Below the pieces are notes generated by a model, which ran no database searches, had not been told where the DNA came from, and saw nothing but the letters and a program-made list of their open reading frames with translations. A DNA stretch of 35,299 nt, from contig JAFGED010000019.1 of the NCBI GenBank assembly GCA_016931785.1, positions 1 through 35,299 on the forward strand. The letters run 5' to 3'. Shown piece after piece: positions 1 through 7,778 of this stretch (within the stretch, counting starts at the first letter, position 1; every line of letters starts with the position of its first letter). Source of the stretch: Anaerolineae bacterium. GTDB lineage: Bacteria; Chloroflexota; Anaerolineae; B4-G1. The position numbers and the translations under genes are program-made.

Positions 1-328
1 GGGCAAAAACGAGAGCTTTGCCCCATTTGGAGCTGTTTTCAGGGTGGTTCTTGGACCCTGTACCCCACCGACTTGTTGCGGTATCCCTTTTTGGGTGAAT
101 ATGGCTAGTGAACGGAGAATAAGTTTGGAAAGGCAGTTTTGGCGCTGACAAAACTGCTGGGGCGCATTTCAAACTCCGAAAGTTGAACCCGTCAGAAATT
201 ACGTAACGCATTGGCCGAAGCGGCAGCCTCCGCCTGAAAGGTGAAATGCGCCCGGTGTCAAAGTCGATTCGCCCTTTTGCGGCGAATTTGCTATAATAAA
301 TCCCAACTTGGTGCGATAAGGAGGCCGC
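1..328. other. Intergenic region upstream of the epimerase
   Basis: I see no convincing gene here. There is a 7-bp inverted repeat at 1-7/17-23 (GGGCAAA/TTTGCCC) and a 9-bp hairpin at 133-141/149-157 (GCAGTTTTG/CAAAACTGC). Neither is followed by a T-run, so neither is a clear terminator. The right end holds the epimerase promoter and ribosome binding site. Confidence 0.6.
289..297 (+). promoter_or_regulatory. Extended -10 promoter of the epimerase gene
   Basis: TGCTATAAT at 289-297 is a perfect -10 box (TATAAT, 292-297) with the extended TGn motif. No good -35 lies 16-18 nt upstream, which is normal for extended -10 promoters. It would start transcription near 304, about 25 nt before the GTG start codon. 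Confidence 0.6.
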
Positions 329-1255
329 GTGCGCTTTCTGGTTACTGGAGGGGCGGGATTCCTCGGATCTGCTCTGGCCAACAGGCTGGCTCAAGACGGG
401 CACCAAGTGCGCGTCATCGACGATCTCAGCGCCGGCGATTCCGCGCGCCTGGACGACCAGGTGCTCTTCACGCGAGGGGACGTATCTGACCGACCCAAGC
501 TATGGACACTTCTCCAGAACGTGGACTGCGTCTATCACCTGGCGGCGCGGGTGTTGGTCAGCGAGTCCATCCTCTACCCGCGTGCCTATAATGAGGTCAA
601 CGTCGGCGGCACCGTCAGCGTGATGGAGGCGATGCGGGATGCCGGGGTGCAGCGCGTTGTCTTTACCTCCTCCGGCGCAGTTTACGGCGAGCAGGCCGAA
701 CAGCCTGTGCGCGAGGATCAGATCCCCAATCCTCAATCTCCCTACGCGGTGAGCAAGCTGGCTGCCGAGTATTACGTCCGCACCATTGGCGCACTGTGGG
801 GCATTGAGACGGTGATCCTGCGCATATTTAACGCCTATGGCCCGGGTCAGAACCTGCCGCCTTCTCACCCTCCGGTCGTGCCGCGCTTTCTGCACCAGGC
901 GTTGCACGGCGGCTCGCTGGTCATCTTTGGCAGTGGTGGGCAGACGCGCGATTTCGTCTACGTGGATGACGTCGTGGAGGCGTTGGTTACAGCGGCGACG
1001 GCTGCCGACGTGGACCGTCGTGTCATTAACGTGGGCGCTGGCAGTGAGACGAGCGTGAATGATTTGGTGGGATTGGTTGCAAAGGTGACGGGGCAAGAAG
1101 CAGAGCTGCTCCATAGCCCGGCCGAGAGTGGCGGGGTCTCCCGTCTATACGCGGATGTGTCGGTCGCACGACGTTTATTGGATTACCAACCGCGCGTCGA
1201 TCTGGCGCGGGGATTGCGGCTGACGTTGGAACAGGACCCCCGGTTTCAGAGTTAG
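329..1255 (+). CDS. NAD-dependent epimerase/dehydratase (extended SDR, nucleotide-sugar)
   Basis: A 308-residue extended short-chain dehydrogenase/reductase of the UDP-glucose 4-epimerase-like group. The N-terminus shows the Rossmann dinucleotide motif TGGAGFLGS (residues 6-14). An acidic residue pair after the second strand (VIDDL) fits NAD binding, and the YxxxK catalytic motif appears as YAVSK near residue 140. An NAYGPGQ motif and a conserved DFVYVDDVV segment follow, both typical of the family. The length is normal. GTG at 329 is chosen because a strong AAGGAGG (318-324) sits 4 nt upstream and the Rossmann strand starts at once. It probably makes or interconverts an activated sugar for cell-surface glycans, but the substrate cannot be read from sequence. 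It stands alone, with a palindrome-rich gap after it. Confidence 0.88.
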   Translation: MRFLVTGGAGFLGSALANRLAQDGHQVRVIDDLSAGDSARLDDQVLFTRGDVSDRPKLWTLLQNVDCVYHLAARVLVSESILYPRAYNEVNVGGTVSVMEAMRDAGVQRVVFTSSGAVYGEQAEQPVREDQIPNPQSPYAVSKLAAEYYVRTIGALWGIETVILRIFNAYGPGQNLPPSHPPVVPRFLHQALHGGSLVIFGSGGQTRDFVYVDDVVEALVTAATAADVDRRVINVGAGSETSVNDLVGLVAKVTGQEAELLHSPAESGGVSRLYADVSVARRLLDYQPRVDLARGLRLTLEQDPRFQS

Positions 1256-1387
1256 CCGTCGGGGATTTGTCCCGGGTTTGACTCTCTGGCACACGGGTGG
1301 GCTTTGGGCTCGTATCTTCTCAACAAGGCCGCGTTAAAAAACAAGTTCGTAATTTTCGGGCGGAATCGCCCTTAAGTAGGGGAAGAC

Positions 1388-1447
1388 GGGGGGTGTGTGA
1401 GGGCAGTGCGTGCCCTTCGGGCACGAGGCCGCCCTCACACACCCCCC
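1388..1447. repeat. Large nested palindrome (17-bp stem)
   Basis: Arms 1388-1404 and 1431-1447 form a perfect 17-bp stem of the type GGGGGGTGTGTGAGGGC. The apical part holds its own hairpin, CGTGCCC-TTC-GGGCACG (1409-1425). It lies between the epimerase and the histidine kinase. A G/C-rich stem of related design occurs at 23532-23594. It could be a dispersed palindromic repeat or a transcription/RNA-processing hairpin. No T-run follows on either strand. Confidence 0.75.
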
Positions 1448-1502
1448 CCACCCCCCGGGTTATTGAGATGATCGGGCTCGAATGTCGAGAGGGAGGAACG
1501 TG

Positions 1503-3224
1503 GTGAATGAATTGACTGCGTTCAATTGGGAAATCGAAATCCGGCATCGTCGAAACAGCATCCTGAATCACATGTTGGCGACGGGGACAATCGGCGGCGG
1601 AATAGGGATCGTTCTGCTCTTTATAGCGGCGATTGGAAACCCGCTGGCGCAGAGGGGGGATATGGCTCCTTTTGTCGTCATCTGGTTCTTTGTGCTGGGC
1701 GTCTGGCTCTTTCGTGGCAAGCTGAACTATCAGGTCAGAACGTGGACACTGCTGCTGCTGGTCTATTTTCTGGGCTGTTATCTCCTCCTCGATGGCGGGC
1801 TGACCGGAAGCGGGCGTATCTGGCTGCTGCTAGGTCCGCTGCTGGCGGTCGTCATGCTCGACGTGTGGCCGGGCGGCGTTTTGGCCGGGGCTTCCAGTAT
1901 CCTGATCTATATCCTATTCGCTATCATCATGAGTTTTGGTGTACTGCCACAAAAATCCGGCGAACCGACCGATCTGGGATATTGGATTACAGAGGGTGGG
2001 GATTTTCTGATCGCGGTGGCTGGTCTGGTTCTGGGCATGTGGGGATTCAGGCGCGGGTGGTTTGAGGCACTGAAAAAGACAAGTGCGATCAACCAGAAAC
2101 TTGAAGGCGCGATGCGGGATTTGCAAGTACTCAACACGGAACTCGACACGCGCGTCATAGAACGTACCCAGCAGTTGGCCGGAGCGTTGGCCAGGAATGA
2201 GGCTGTCCTGGCGGGTATTGCCGATGGGGTCGCCGTCTTTGATCAGATGGGCAGGGTCAGCACTATCAATCCGGCTATGGGGGCCCTCTTGGGACGGCCC
2301 CCGGATAAGATGGTGGGGCAGACCATCGAGGCCCTGATGGGGCGTGATGTGGCTGAGCCTGATCGCGAGATGGTCGGCAGGCTGTTGAGAGATGGAGAGA
2401 TCACCTGGTCGGGTTTCAAGCTCAAGTGGGGCGAAAAGACGTTCGCGGTGAGCATAGCGCCGGTGCACAGCGATACCGGTATGGTGGCAGGGATGGTAGC
2501 GGTGTTTCGCGATTTCACGCGCGAGGCCGAGATCGACCAGATGAAGAGTCTCTTTGTTTCGATCGCCTCTCACGACCTGCGTACGCCGCTCAACTCCATT
2601 TTGGGGTACACGGAGATGTTGTACGAAGGCATCTACGGCGAGCTCGCGGGGGAGCAGCGCGAGATCGTGGGGCGCGTCGTTGCCAATACACGGCACATGC
2701 TGGGGCTGGCCAACAATCTCCTGGACCGGGCGCAGATCGAGGCGGGGACGATAGCGTTTCACTATGCGCCTTTGTCGCCGTCCGAGTTGGTGACCGATAC
2801 GATGAGCGTGATGGAGGTTCTCGCGCGCGCGCAAGGACTGGCGGTGGCCAGCGAGATTGCCGAAGGTGTACCGGGAAAGCTTCTTGGCGACCGACAAAGG
2901 CTGGATCAGATATTGGTCAACCTGGTGAGCAACGCGATCAAATACACCGACGATGGAGAGATACGGGTGCGCGTGTACCTGCCCGATGACGGGCGCTGGG
3001 CGCTGGAGGTGTCTGATACCGGCCGTGGAATCTCGAGGGATGACCAGGCTCGCGTGTTCGAGCCCTTCCGCCGTGCCTCTGGTCTGCCTGGATACGGCGG
3101 CTCTGGGTTAGGTCTATCAATCGTCAAGCAGTTGGTGGAGATGATGCGGGGGGAGATCAGGCTGAGGAGCGAGGTGGGGCGGGGAAGCACGTTTACCATC
3201 ATCCTGCCGCTTCGCCCGGACTAG
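1503..3224 (+). CDS. Membrane PAS-domain sensor histidine kinase
   Basis: A 573-residue two-component sensor kinase. The first ~190 residues carry about six hydrophobic segments, so the input domain is membrane-embedded. A helical linker and a PAS domain (about 225-340) follow. The HisKA H-box SHDLRTPLN has the phosphorylated His near residue 357. The ATPase domain has N-box NLVSNAIKY (about 471), G1 DTGRGIS (about 504), F-box FEPFRRA and G2 GGSGLGLSIV. All catalytic motifs are intact. GTG 1503 is chosen because GGGAGGA (1491-1497) lies 5 nt upstream; GTG 1500 or ATG 1482 are alternatives. No response regulator is adjacent; the nearest receiver protein is at 24087-24470 and need not be its partner. 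The signal sensed is unknown. Confidence 0.92.
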   Translation: MNELTAFNWEIEIRHRRNSILNHMLATGTIGGGIGIVLLFIAAIGNPLAQRGDMAPFVVIWFFVLGVWLFRGKLNYQVRTWTLLLLVYFLGCYLLLDGGLTGSGRIWLLLGPLLAVVMLDVWPGGVLAGASSILIYILFAIIMSFGVLPQKSGEPTDLGYWITEGGDFLIAVAGLVLGMWGFRRGWFEALKKTSAINQKLEGAMRDLQVLNTELDTRVIERTQQLAGALARNEAVLAGIADGVAVFDQMGRVSTINPAMGALLGRPPDKMVGQTIEALMGRDVAEPDREMVGRLLRDGEITWSGFKLKWGEKTFAVSIAPVHSDTGMVAGMVAVFRDFTREAEIDQMKSLFVSIASHDLRTPLNSILGYTEMLYEGIYGELAGEQREIVGRVVANTRHMLGLANNLLDRAQIEAGTIAFHYAPLSPSELVTDTMSVMEVLARAQGLAVASEIAEGVPGKLLGDRQRLDQILVNLVSNAIKYTDDGEIRVRVYLPDDGRWALEVSDTGRGISRDDQARVFEPFRRASGLPGYGGSGLGLSIVKQLVEMMRGEIRLRSEVGRGSTFTIILPLRPD

Positions 3225-3232
3225 GCGCTTTG

Positions 3233-3826
3233 ATGATGGCACGCCTTGGCCGCGACTTTTTCGCCCGTGATACCCTGACCGTCGCCCGCGAGCTGCTGGG
3301 CCGGCGATTGGTGCGGCTGCTGGATGGGGAGCGGCTTTCCGGGCGCATTGTCGAGGTCGAAGCTTACGTGGGCGAGGAGGATCAGGCGTGTCACGCTCGA
3401 AGCGGGCGCACGGAGCGCAATGCGTCGATGTATGGTCCGCCTGGCTGCGCGTACGTTTACTTTGTCTATGGGATGCACTATTGCCTCAACGTCGTCACAG
3501 AGCGGGAGGGGCTTCCGGCAGCGGTGCTCGTCCGCGCGCTGGAGCCGCTGGAGGGCGTCGAGGCCATGCAGGCACGCCGGGGTGGGCGGGCTGATGTCGA
3601 GCTGGCCAGTGGTCCGGCTCGTTTGTGCCAGGCGCTGGCGATCGACCGGCAGTTCGACGGCGCTGACCTATGCGTGCCCGATGTGGACCTGTTCATTGAA
3701 CGAGCCGCGGGCGTGCCTGATGGGGCGGTCGTCGCCGGGCCGCGGATCGGCGTGCGAGGGGACGAGGCAGCGCTGGTCGCTCCGTGGCGGTTTTACGTTC
3801 GGGATAGCCGCTGCCTTTCACGCTAG
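3233..3826 (+). CDS. mpg: 3-methyladenine DNA glycosylase (AAG/MPG family)
   Basis: About 197 residues, the usual size of bacterial AAG-type glycosylases, which remove alkylated purines such as 3-methyladenine and hypoxanthine to start base-excision repair. Visible family motifs are ARELLGRRL near the start, RIVEVEAYVGEEDQACHA with the catalytic glutamate of the E-x-E-A-Y motif, RNASMYGPPGCAYVYFVYGMHYCLNVV, and SGPARLCQALAID. The fold looks complete. Three start codons lie in a row (TTG 3230, ATG 3233, ATG 3236); the first ATG is used. The gene starts 8 nt after the kinase stop, so the two may be co-transcribed, with no obvious functional link. A small TCGGG/CCCGA hairpin (3828-3841) follows the stop codon. 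Confidence 0.93.
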   Translation: MMARLGRDFFARDTLTVARELLGRRLVRLLDGERLSGRIVEVEAYVGEEDQACHARSGRTERNASMYGPPGCAYVYFVYGMHYCLNVVTEREGLPAAVLVRALEPLEGVEAMQARRGGRADVELASGPARLCQALAIDRQFDGADLCVPDVDLFIERAAGVPDGAVVAGPRIGVRGDEAALVAPWRFYVRDSRCLSR

Positions 3827-3871
3827 GTCGGGCTTTCCCGATTCCTGAATAGTGGGTGAGGAGGTGGAAGG

Positions 3872-6745
3872 GTGAGTGAGGAGAAAAAGTCGATTTTCGC
3901 GGTCATTCTCGATTTCCTGGCCAGTCTGTTTGGCTCTGGCGGAGGGCCAGAGCCGATGCCTGGTCAGGAGGAGCCGCCGGGCGAGGCGAAAGAGCCGGTG
4001 TTGCATACCGGCCCAAGCCCGGCAGGAGGGGTGGGTGAGGGAGTGTCCCCCAGTGGCGGAAGTGGCACGGGGGAAGGGAGTGAACCTGAATCACCTGGCG
4101 TGGAGCCAGGCATAAGTGAGGAAAGGGGGCAAGCAATGTTGGTCGGCAAAGGTTTATGGGCGTATCGGGAACAGGAGCTGGATCGGGCTATCCAGATCGC
4201 TCCACAGATGGGGGCGACGCACATCTTGTACAAGGTTGGCCAGGGCACGAACTACCGGCCGGGTATGGCGCAGGTGGCCCAAAAGATCAAGGATGCCGGG
4301 CTGATTCCTTTCGCGTGGGCATGGCTGTTGCTGGATGATCCCCAGGCGGAGGCGCAGGTCGTGGTACAGGCGTTCGGCGATGGCTTTGAGGGATACATCT
4401 TTGACACCGAGGCGGATCAGTGCCGCAATCGCTTCGATCAGGCCGCCCAACTGGGTCAGTTTCTCAGCGTCGCTGGGATCGAGCCGGAAAAGCTCTACAA
4501 CTGCTCTTTCCCCAACATCTCCCATCACCGCGATCTGCCATACGATCAGTTGAACGCGTTCTGCAAGGGCGGGCTGATGCCGATGTCGTATGGGAGTTAT
4601 TTCGCGCCCGGCAACGAGACGCCGCCCGAGCAGCAGGCGCAGCGCGTGATCGACGAGTGGACGTATGGCCATTACGAGTACTGGTGTGCCCGCTGGGGAT
4701 ACCGGCCTCCCCTGTATCCGATTCTGGGGCCGTATCACGACGAGCATGGCAGCGTGCGTATGCCGCCCGCCGAGTTCCAGGTCTGGCTCGACCATCTGGC
4801 GGCGCACGGGCCGTCATTTTTCAGCGTTTTTACCGCAGCGGTGATCAACGACGATCTGTTGCCGCTCATCAAGGCCGTTGAGCTGGGTGAGGCTCCCGAG
4901 ATCGTCCCTTCGACCGGCGTGCAGGTGATGGTGGTGAGTCCTGAGGCGGGCTACCTCAACATCCGTCCGGGCCCCTCCACCGCACAGCCGCCCGTCGCGC
5001 AGGCAAACCACGGAGAGGTTCTGGATGCACTGGAATCTGCGGAGATGGTCAAGGCAAAAGTGGGCCAGCCGGGCCGGTGGTTGCGCGTCCGCACGTCAGG
5101 TGGTATCGAGGGCTATACGGCGGCCTGGTATCTCAAGCTGCACGAGGTCCCGGCGGAGGAACCGGCGGAGGAACCGGTAGAGAAACCGGAAGGCCCTGCG
5201 TGGCCTGAGGTCTGGGCAAAGGTCGAGGTGGTCAGCTCCTCGGTGGGCTACCTGAACGTCCGGCCTGCCCCCTCTACCAGCCGCCCGCCGGTTGCTCAGG
5301 TGGACGATGGGGACGTGCTGGATGCCTTGGAACCGGCGGCAGACGTACAATCGAAGGTGGGGCAGCATGGGCAATGGCTGCACATCCGCACTCCAGAGGG
5401 CATTGAGGGGTACATCGCCGCATGGTACACGCGCCTGTACGAACCGGTGGAAGTGCCGCCGGTGGGTGAGGTTGGCCCCGTCTCTTACTTGGCCGTCTAC
5501 AGTTCGGCCGGGCTGAACGTGCGCCCCACGCCGGGTACGGATCAGAGCCCTATTTGGCACGTAGAGGATCGAACGGTGCTGGACGCGCTCGAGGACCCGC
5601 AGACGGTGGGCGCGAAGGTCGGCAAGGATCAGTGGATCAAGGTGCGCACCCCCAGCCTGCGCGAGGGGTTCGTCAACGGCGTGTACGTGCGGGCCAGGCA
5701 GGTGGCCGACACGCGCCAGCCGGTGAGCGACAGCGCTCTGCCTGCCGGTGAGTGCGCCTGGATTTTCGGCATTCACGCCGCCGGGGCCACCACGCCTGCT
5801 GACTTTCGCTTCCTCTTCCAGGGAAAGGGCAAGACCGGCTGGGTGCTCTTTACCGAGGCCATCGGCGATAATCCCAATCACGGCGGCGGCGGTGATTTCA
5901 CCACGTGGTCGAACGCCGGCTACGGCGTGATCGTGCGGCTCAACAACGGCTATGGCACTTCGGGCACGCTCCCGGTCAGCAACAAGTACGCCGACTTTGC
6001 CGGCGCGTGCGCCCGTTACGCGCATAACTCGAGCGGGTGCCGCATCTGGATCGTCGGCAACGAGCAGAACAACCCGCGCGAGCATCCTGGCGGGGAGCAT
6101 AACCCTAAGGAGCACATCCGCCCGGAGATGTATGCCCACGCGTTCAATTTGGCGCGGCAGCGGATCAAGGCGGTGGATCCGAACGCCATCGTCGTACCAG
6201 GTGCGGTCGATCCCTATTTTGGCCTGCCATGGAAGTCCGGCGAGACCTGGCGCCCGCTCGATTATTTCAAGACGATGCTGGCCCACATCGACGACCTGGA
6301 TGGCATCTGCCTGCACACCTACACGCACTGGCTCGACGTCGGTCTGATCACGGCAAAGACGGTCTTTACCAACGCGCCGCTCGAGCCCAACACGCCCAAT
6401 GAGCACTATTACGACTTTCAGGCCTATCGCTCCTTCGCCGAGGCAGTCCCGGCCAAGTGGCGCAACCGCCCGATCTATCTCACCGAGAGCAACCACTGGA
6501 TGAAACTGGACCGCGAGCCGCAACAGGGCGAGAACGTCAAAAACGGCTGGCTGAACCGGGACGTGGGGTGGGTGCGGGCGGCCTATGCCGAGATCAACAG
6601 GTGGAACAACACCCCTTATGCCCAGCAAATCCACTGCTACCTGCTCTATCGCTGGACGGGGGACGAGTGGGCCATCGAGGGGTTGGACCAGGTGCAGAAC
6701 GATTTCAAAAAGGCGCTGGATAACGACTACCGCTGGCGGCGGTAG
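3872..6745 (+). CDS. Multidomain SH3/glycoside-hydrolase-like protein
   Basis: 957 residues starting at GTG 3872, with a purine-rich GGAAGG just upstream. Layout: a short hydrophobic or amphipathic N-terminal helix (about 7-21); a Gly/Pro/Glu-rich linker to about residue 88; a TIM-barrel-like domain (about 89-345) with GH25/DUF-like features such as GYIFDTEAD and MPMSYGSYF; three SH3-like repeats (about 350-425, 450-525, 535-610), each with a YLNVRPxPST-like motif; and a C-terminal barrel (about 625-957). The last domain has two glutamates in clan-A glycosidase context, WIVGNEQN (candidate acid/base) and IYLTESNHW (candidate nucleophile). It probably binds and cleaves a cell-wall or extracellular glycan. 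No clear signal peptidase site is visible, so export is uncertain. The substrate is unknown. Confidence 0.75.
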   Translation: MSEEKKSIFAVILDFLASLFGSGGGPEPMPGQEEPPGEAKEPVLHTGPSPAGGVGEGVSPSGGSGTGEGSEPESPGVEPGISEERGQAMLVGKGLWAYREQELDRAIQIAPQMGATHILYKVGQGTNYRPGMAQVAQKIKDAGLIPFAWAWLLLDDPQAEAQVVVQAFGDGFEGYIFDTEADQCRNRFDQAAQLGQFLSVAGIEPEKLYNCSFPNISHHRDLPYDQLNAFCKGGLMPMSYGSYFAPGNETPPEQQAQRVIDEWTYGHYEYWCARWGYRPPLYPILGPYHDEHGSVRMPPAEFQVWLDHLAAHGPSFFSVFTAAVINDDLLPLIKAVELGEAPEIVPSTGVQVMVVSPEAGYLNIRPGPSTAQPPVAQANHGEVLDALESAEMVKAKVGQPGRWLRVRTSGGIEGYTAAWYLKLHEVPAEEPAEEPVEKPEGPAWPEVWAKVEVVSSSVGYLNVRPAPSTSRPPVAQVDDGDVLDALEPAADVQSKVGQHGQWLHIRTPEGIEGYIAAWYTRLYEPVEVPPVGEVGPVSYLAVYSSAGLNVRPTPGTDQSPIWHVEDRTVLDALEDPQTVGAKVGKDQWIKVRTPSLREGFVNGVYVRARQVADTRQPVSDSALPAGECAWIFGIHAAGATTPADFRFLFQGKGKTGWVLFTEAIGDNPNHGGGGDFTTWSNAGYGVIVRLNNGYGTSGTLPVSNKYADFAGACARYAHNSSGCRIWIVGNEQNNPREHPGGEHNPKEHIRPEMYAHAFNLARQRIKAVDPNAIVVPGAVDPYFGLPWKSGETWRPLDYFKTMLAHIDDLDGICLHTYTHWLDVGLITAKTVFTNAPLEPNTPNEHYYDFQAYRSFAEAVPAKWRNRPIYLTESNHWMKLDREPQQGENVKNGWLNRDVGWVRAAYAEINRWNNTPYAQQIHCYLLYRWTGDEWAIEGLDQVQNDFKKALDNDYRWRR

Positions 6746-6758
6746 ACAGCTCTTTGTA

Positions 6759-6805
6759 CCACGGAGGCACGGAGCGCATTGCCTGTGTTCTCTGTGCCTC
6801 CGTGG
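6759..6805. repeat. 12-bp inverted repeat after the SH3/glycosidase gene
   Basis: CCACGGAGGCAC (6759-6770) and GTGCCTCCGTGG (6794-6805) are perfect inverted copies, with further GGAG/CTC pairing inside. It lies between the gene stop and the tRNA-Thr promoter and could form an RNA hairpin ending the upstream transcript. No T-run follows, so it is not a canonical intrinsic terminator. Similar 'acggaggcacggag' palindromes are common intergenic repeats in environmental genomes (general knowledge, not checked here). Confidence 0.7.
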
Positions 6806-6821
6806 TGAGATTCGATTGTAT

Positions 6822-6849
6822 TTGACGCTGCGATTGGTTATGGTATAAT
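6822..6849 (+). promoter_or_regulatory. Sigma-70-type promoter of tRNA-Thr
   Basis: TTGACG (6822-6827), a 16-nt spacer and a perfect TATAAT (6844-6849). Predicted start is near 6856, just ahead of the tRNA 5' end at 6862. No terminator follows the tRNA, so this promoter probably once also served the tRNA-Tyr gene 88 nt downstream, and may now read into the mobile element. Confidence 0.8.
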
Positions 6850-6861
6850 GCACTCCGTTGT

Positions 6862-6937
6862 GCCGACGTAGCTCAATCGGCAGAGCAACTGACTTGTAAT
6901 CAGTAGGTTCTGGGTTCGATTCCCAGCGTCGGCTCCA
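6862..6937 (+). tRNA. tRNA-Thr (UGU anticodon)
   Basis: A complete cloverleaf: acceptor GCCGACG/CGTCGGC, D-arm GCTC...GAGC, anticodon stem ACTGA/TCAGT with loop CTTGTAA (anticodon TGT, Thr), and T-arm CTGGG-TTCGATT-CCCAG. The 3' CCA (6935-6937) is encoded. The Thr-Tyr order of tRNA genes also occurs in the tRNA operons linked to tuf in several bacteria, which fits the tRNA-Tyr half found at 7026. Confidence 0.97.
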
Positions 6938-7024
6938 GTTGCTAGTTGCCGGGAGTGGGTCAACCGGTAGATTGTCAGGGTTGGCCGGCTTCCTGCAGCG
7001 AGTAACTCGCTGTTGACAACTGAA
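6938..7024. other. Spacer between tRNA-Thr and the split tRNA-Tyr
   Basis: An 87-nt non-coding spacer, probably part of an ancestral Thr-Tyr tRNA transcript. It contains a tight palindrome CAGCGAGT-A-ACTCGCTG (6996-7012). A TTGACA-like hexamer follows at about 7012, but no matching -10 precedes the tRNA-Tyr half, so I see no dedicated tRNA-Tyr promoter here. Confidence 0.6.
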
Positions 7025-7064
7025 TGGGTCGGTGTCCCGAGCGGCAAAGGGGGCGGACTGTAAA
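7025..7064 (+). repeat. attL: 40-bp direct repeat, tRNA-Tyr 5' half remnant
   Basis: Identical over 40 nt to 23352-23391. Positions 7026-7064 match the tRNA-Tyr acceptor 5' strand, D-arm, anticodon 5' strand and most of the anticodon loop; after 7064 the sequence diverges and cannot complete a cloverleaf. This is the original chromosomal 5' half, cut off from its 3' half by the insertion. Identity ends in the anticodon loop, a common crossover position for tRNA-targeting integrases. Confidence 0.95.
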
Positions 7065-7094
7065 GACGCCCCTATACCGGGAAACGAAAAGGAT

Positions 7095-7343
7095 ATGTTA
7101 CAGCATCCCCAGATTGTCAATATGGTGACTTGGACCTTCGCCCCGGACTGGCTGACCTTTGAGGAAGCGTGCTACCTCTCAGGTTACGACCGGGGCGTTA
7201 TGCTCCAGGTGATCGAGGTTGACGGCGTGGACCTCGACGACGCCGGACGTATCGAGAAGCGCAGTTTGTGGGAGTGGCTAGAGGTAAGCGTAGAGCTGGC
7301 CCACTTTAACCCAGGGGGTGCAGGATGCGCGGCCTATGGGTGA
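7095..7343 (+). CDS. Small HTH protein, excisionase/MerR-like
   Basis: About 82 residues if started at ATG 7095; an ATG at 7122 is the alternative. Longer readings run back into the attachment repeat and are not credible. AAGGA lies only 1 nt before ATG 7095, so the start is uncertain. The segment WLTFEEACYLSGYD...RIEKRSLWEWLE resembles the winged-helix fold of excisionase/MerR-type DNA-binding proteins: an HTH at 'TFEEACYLSGY' and a wing-to-helix 'RIEKRSLWEW'. It is the first gene after attL, the usual place for a recombination directionality factor. It may be transcribed by read-through from the tRNA-Thr promoter. It overlaps the next gene by 8 nt, suggesting translational coupling. Role in excision control is inferred. 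Confidence 0.6.
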   Translation: MLQHPQIVNMVTWTFAPDWLTFEEACYLSGYDRGVMLQVIEVDGVDLDDAGRIEKRSLWEWLEVSVELAHFNPGGAGCAAYG

Positions 7344-7560
7344 TACTTTCGATGGGTGGATAACCACGGCAGAGGCGGCGGCGCTGGCAGGGTGCAAACC
7401 TGTTACGGTGCGCTGGTGGCTAAAAGAGGGAAAGGTTAAGGGGCGCAAGGTTGGCCGTGACTGGCTTGTAAATCGAGCAAGTTTGATAGAACACGCCGAA
7501 GAAATGTCAAGACTAGGCCCAGCAAAGCACGACCCTACACGCGGCGGCGGCACAGAATAG
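7336..7560 (+). CDS. Excisionase-family HTH DNA-binding protein (copy 1)
   Basis: 74 residues from ATG 7336 (AGGA at 7322-7325). GTG 7318 is in frame, but its SD abuts it. The fold is the classical 'helix_turn_helix/excisionase' domain: ITTAEAAALAGCKPVTVRWWLKEGKVKGRKVGRDWLVNRASL, with the HTH at residues ~10-30, the wing 'KGRKVGRDWLV' and a final helix. It ends in RLGPAKHDPTRG, almost the same tail as the protein at 7779-8003, so the two are paralogues. Likely role: binding near the att sites to promote excision, or repressing the neighbouring promoter; the sequence alone cannot separate these. Confidence 0.85.
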   Translation: MGDTFDGWITTAEAAALAGCKPVTVRWWLKEGKVKGRKVGRDWLVNRASLIEHAEEMSRLGPAKHDPTRGGGTE

Positions 7561-7571
7561 CCGAAAAGTGG

Positions 7572-7621
7572 TTTTTTTGGCAAAAATACGCCTAAAAACG
7601 GCAAAAAAAAACTTTAAGGTT
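7572..7621. repeat. Dispersed intergenic motif, left copy
   Basis: An AT-rich block beginning TTTTTTTGGCAAAA, continuing with ACGCCT plus an A-run and ending TTTAAGGTT. A second copy lies at 15027-15073 with the same blocks in the same order. Each follows the stop of a gene block and lies about 35-40 nt before a TATAAT-like box. It may be a regulator-binding or replication site of the element. The T-run might also act as a weak terminator. Confidence 0.6.
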
Positions 7622-7637
7622 ACTGCCCGTAATTTGC

Positions 7638-7765
7638 TTGTGCACCGGGGCCGCTATGGTATAATTAGCGTATACGCTAGAACTAGCTTTTATTTTGGGT
7701 AAAGTCCTAGCGTGGGAGTTAAGACTAGCTTTTATTTTTAGCAGAGTCCTAGCGCACGCGCTAGG
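7638..7765 (+). promoter_or_regulatory. Promoter with clustered CTAGCG operators
   Basis: A perfect extended -10, TGGTATAAT (TATAAT at 7660-7665), has a weak -35 (TTGTGC, 7638-7643, 16-nt spacer). Over the expected start lies a perfect 14-bp palindrome, TAGCGTATACGCTA (7666-7679). Two direct repeats 42 bp apart follow, each with ACTAGCTTTTATTTT (7682-7696; 7724-7738) and GTCCTAGCG (7704-7712; 7746-7754). The second leads into an inverted repeat CCTAGCGC-AC-GCGCTAGG (7748-7765). All the boxes share a CTAGCG core, so one dimeric regulator probably binds several times. It controls the gene at 7779 and likely the whole early block. Confidence 0.75.
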
Positions 7766-7778
7766 GAAGGGGGTTAAT

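Noticed and set aside
7012-7017. TTGACA as -35 of the original tRNA-Tyr
   Set aside because: No -10 lies at the right distance before the tRNA half; the matching position falls inside the tRNA.
5096-7120. Long open frame on the minus strand
   Set aside because: It runs antisense through the SH3/glycosidase gene and the tRNA-Thr, is rich in Arg/His/Pro, and shows no domain. It is a GC-rich shadow.
7682-7754. Two direct repeats considered as a mini CRISPR array
   Set aside because: Only two units, imperfect, with spacers that themselves contain the same boxes, directly at a promoter. Operators are the better reading.
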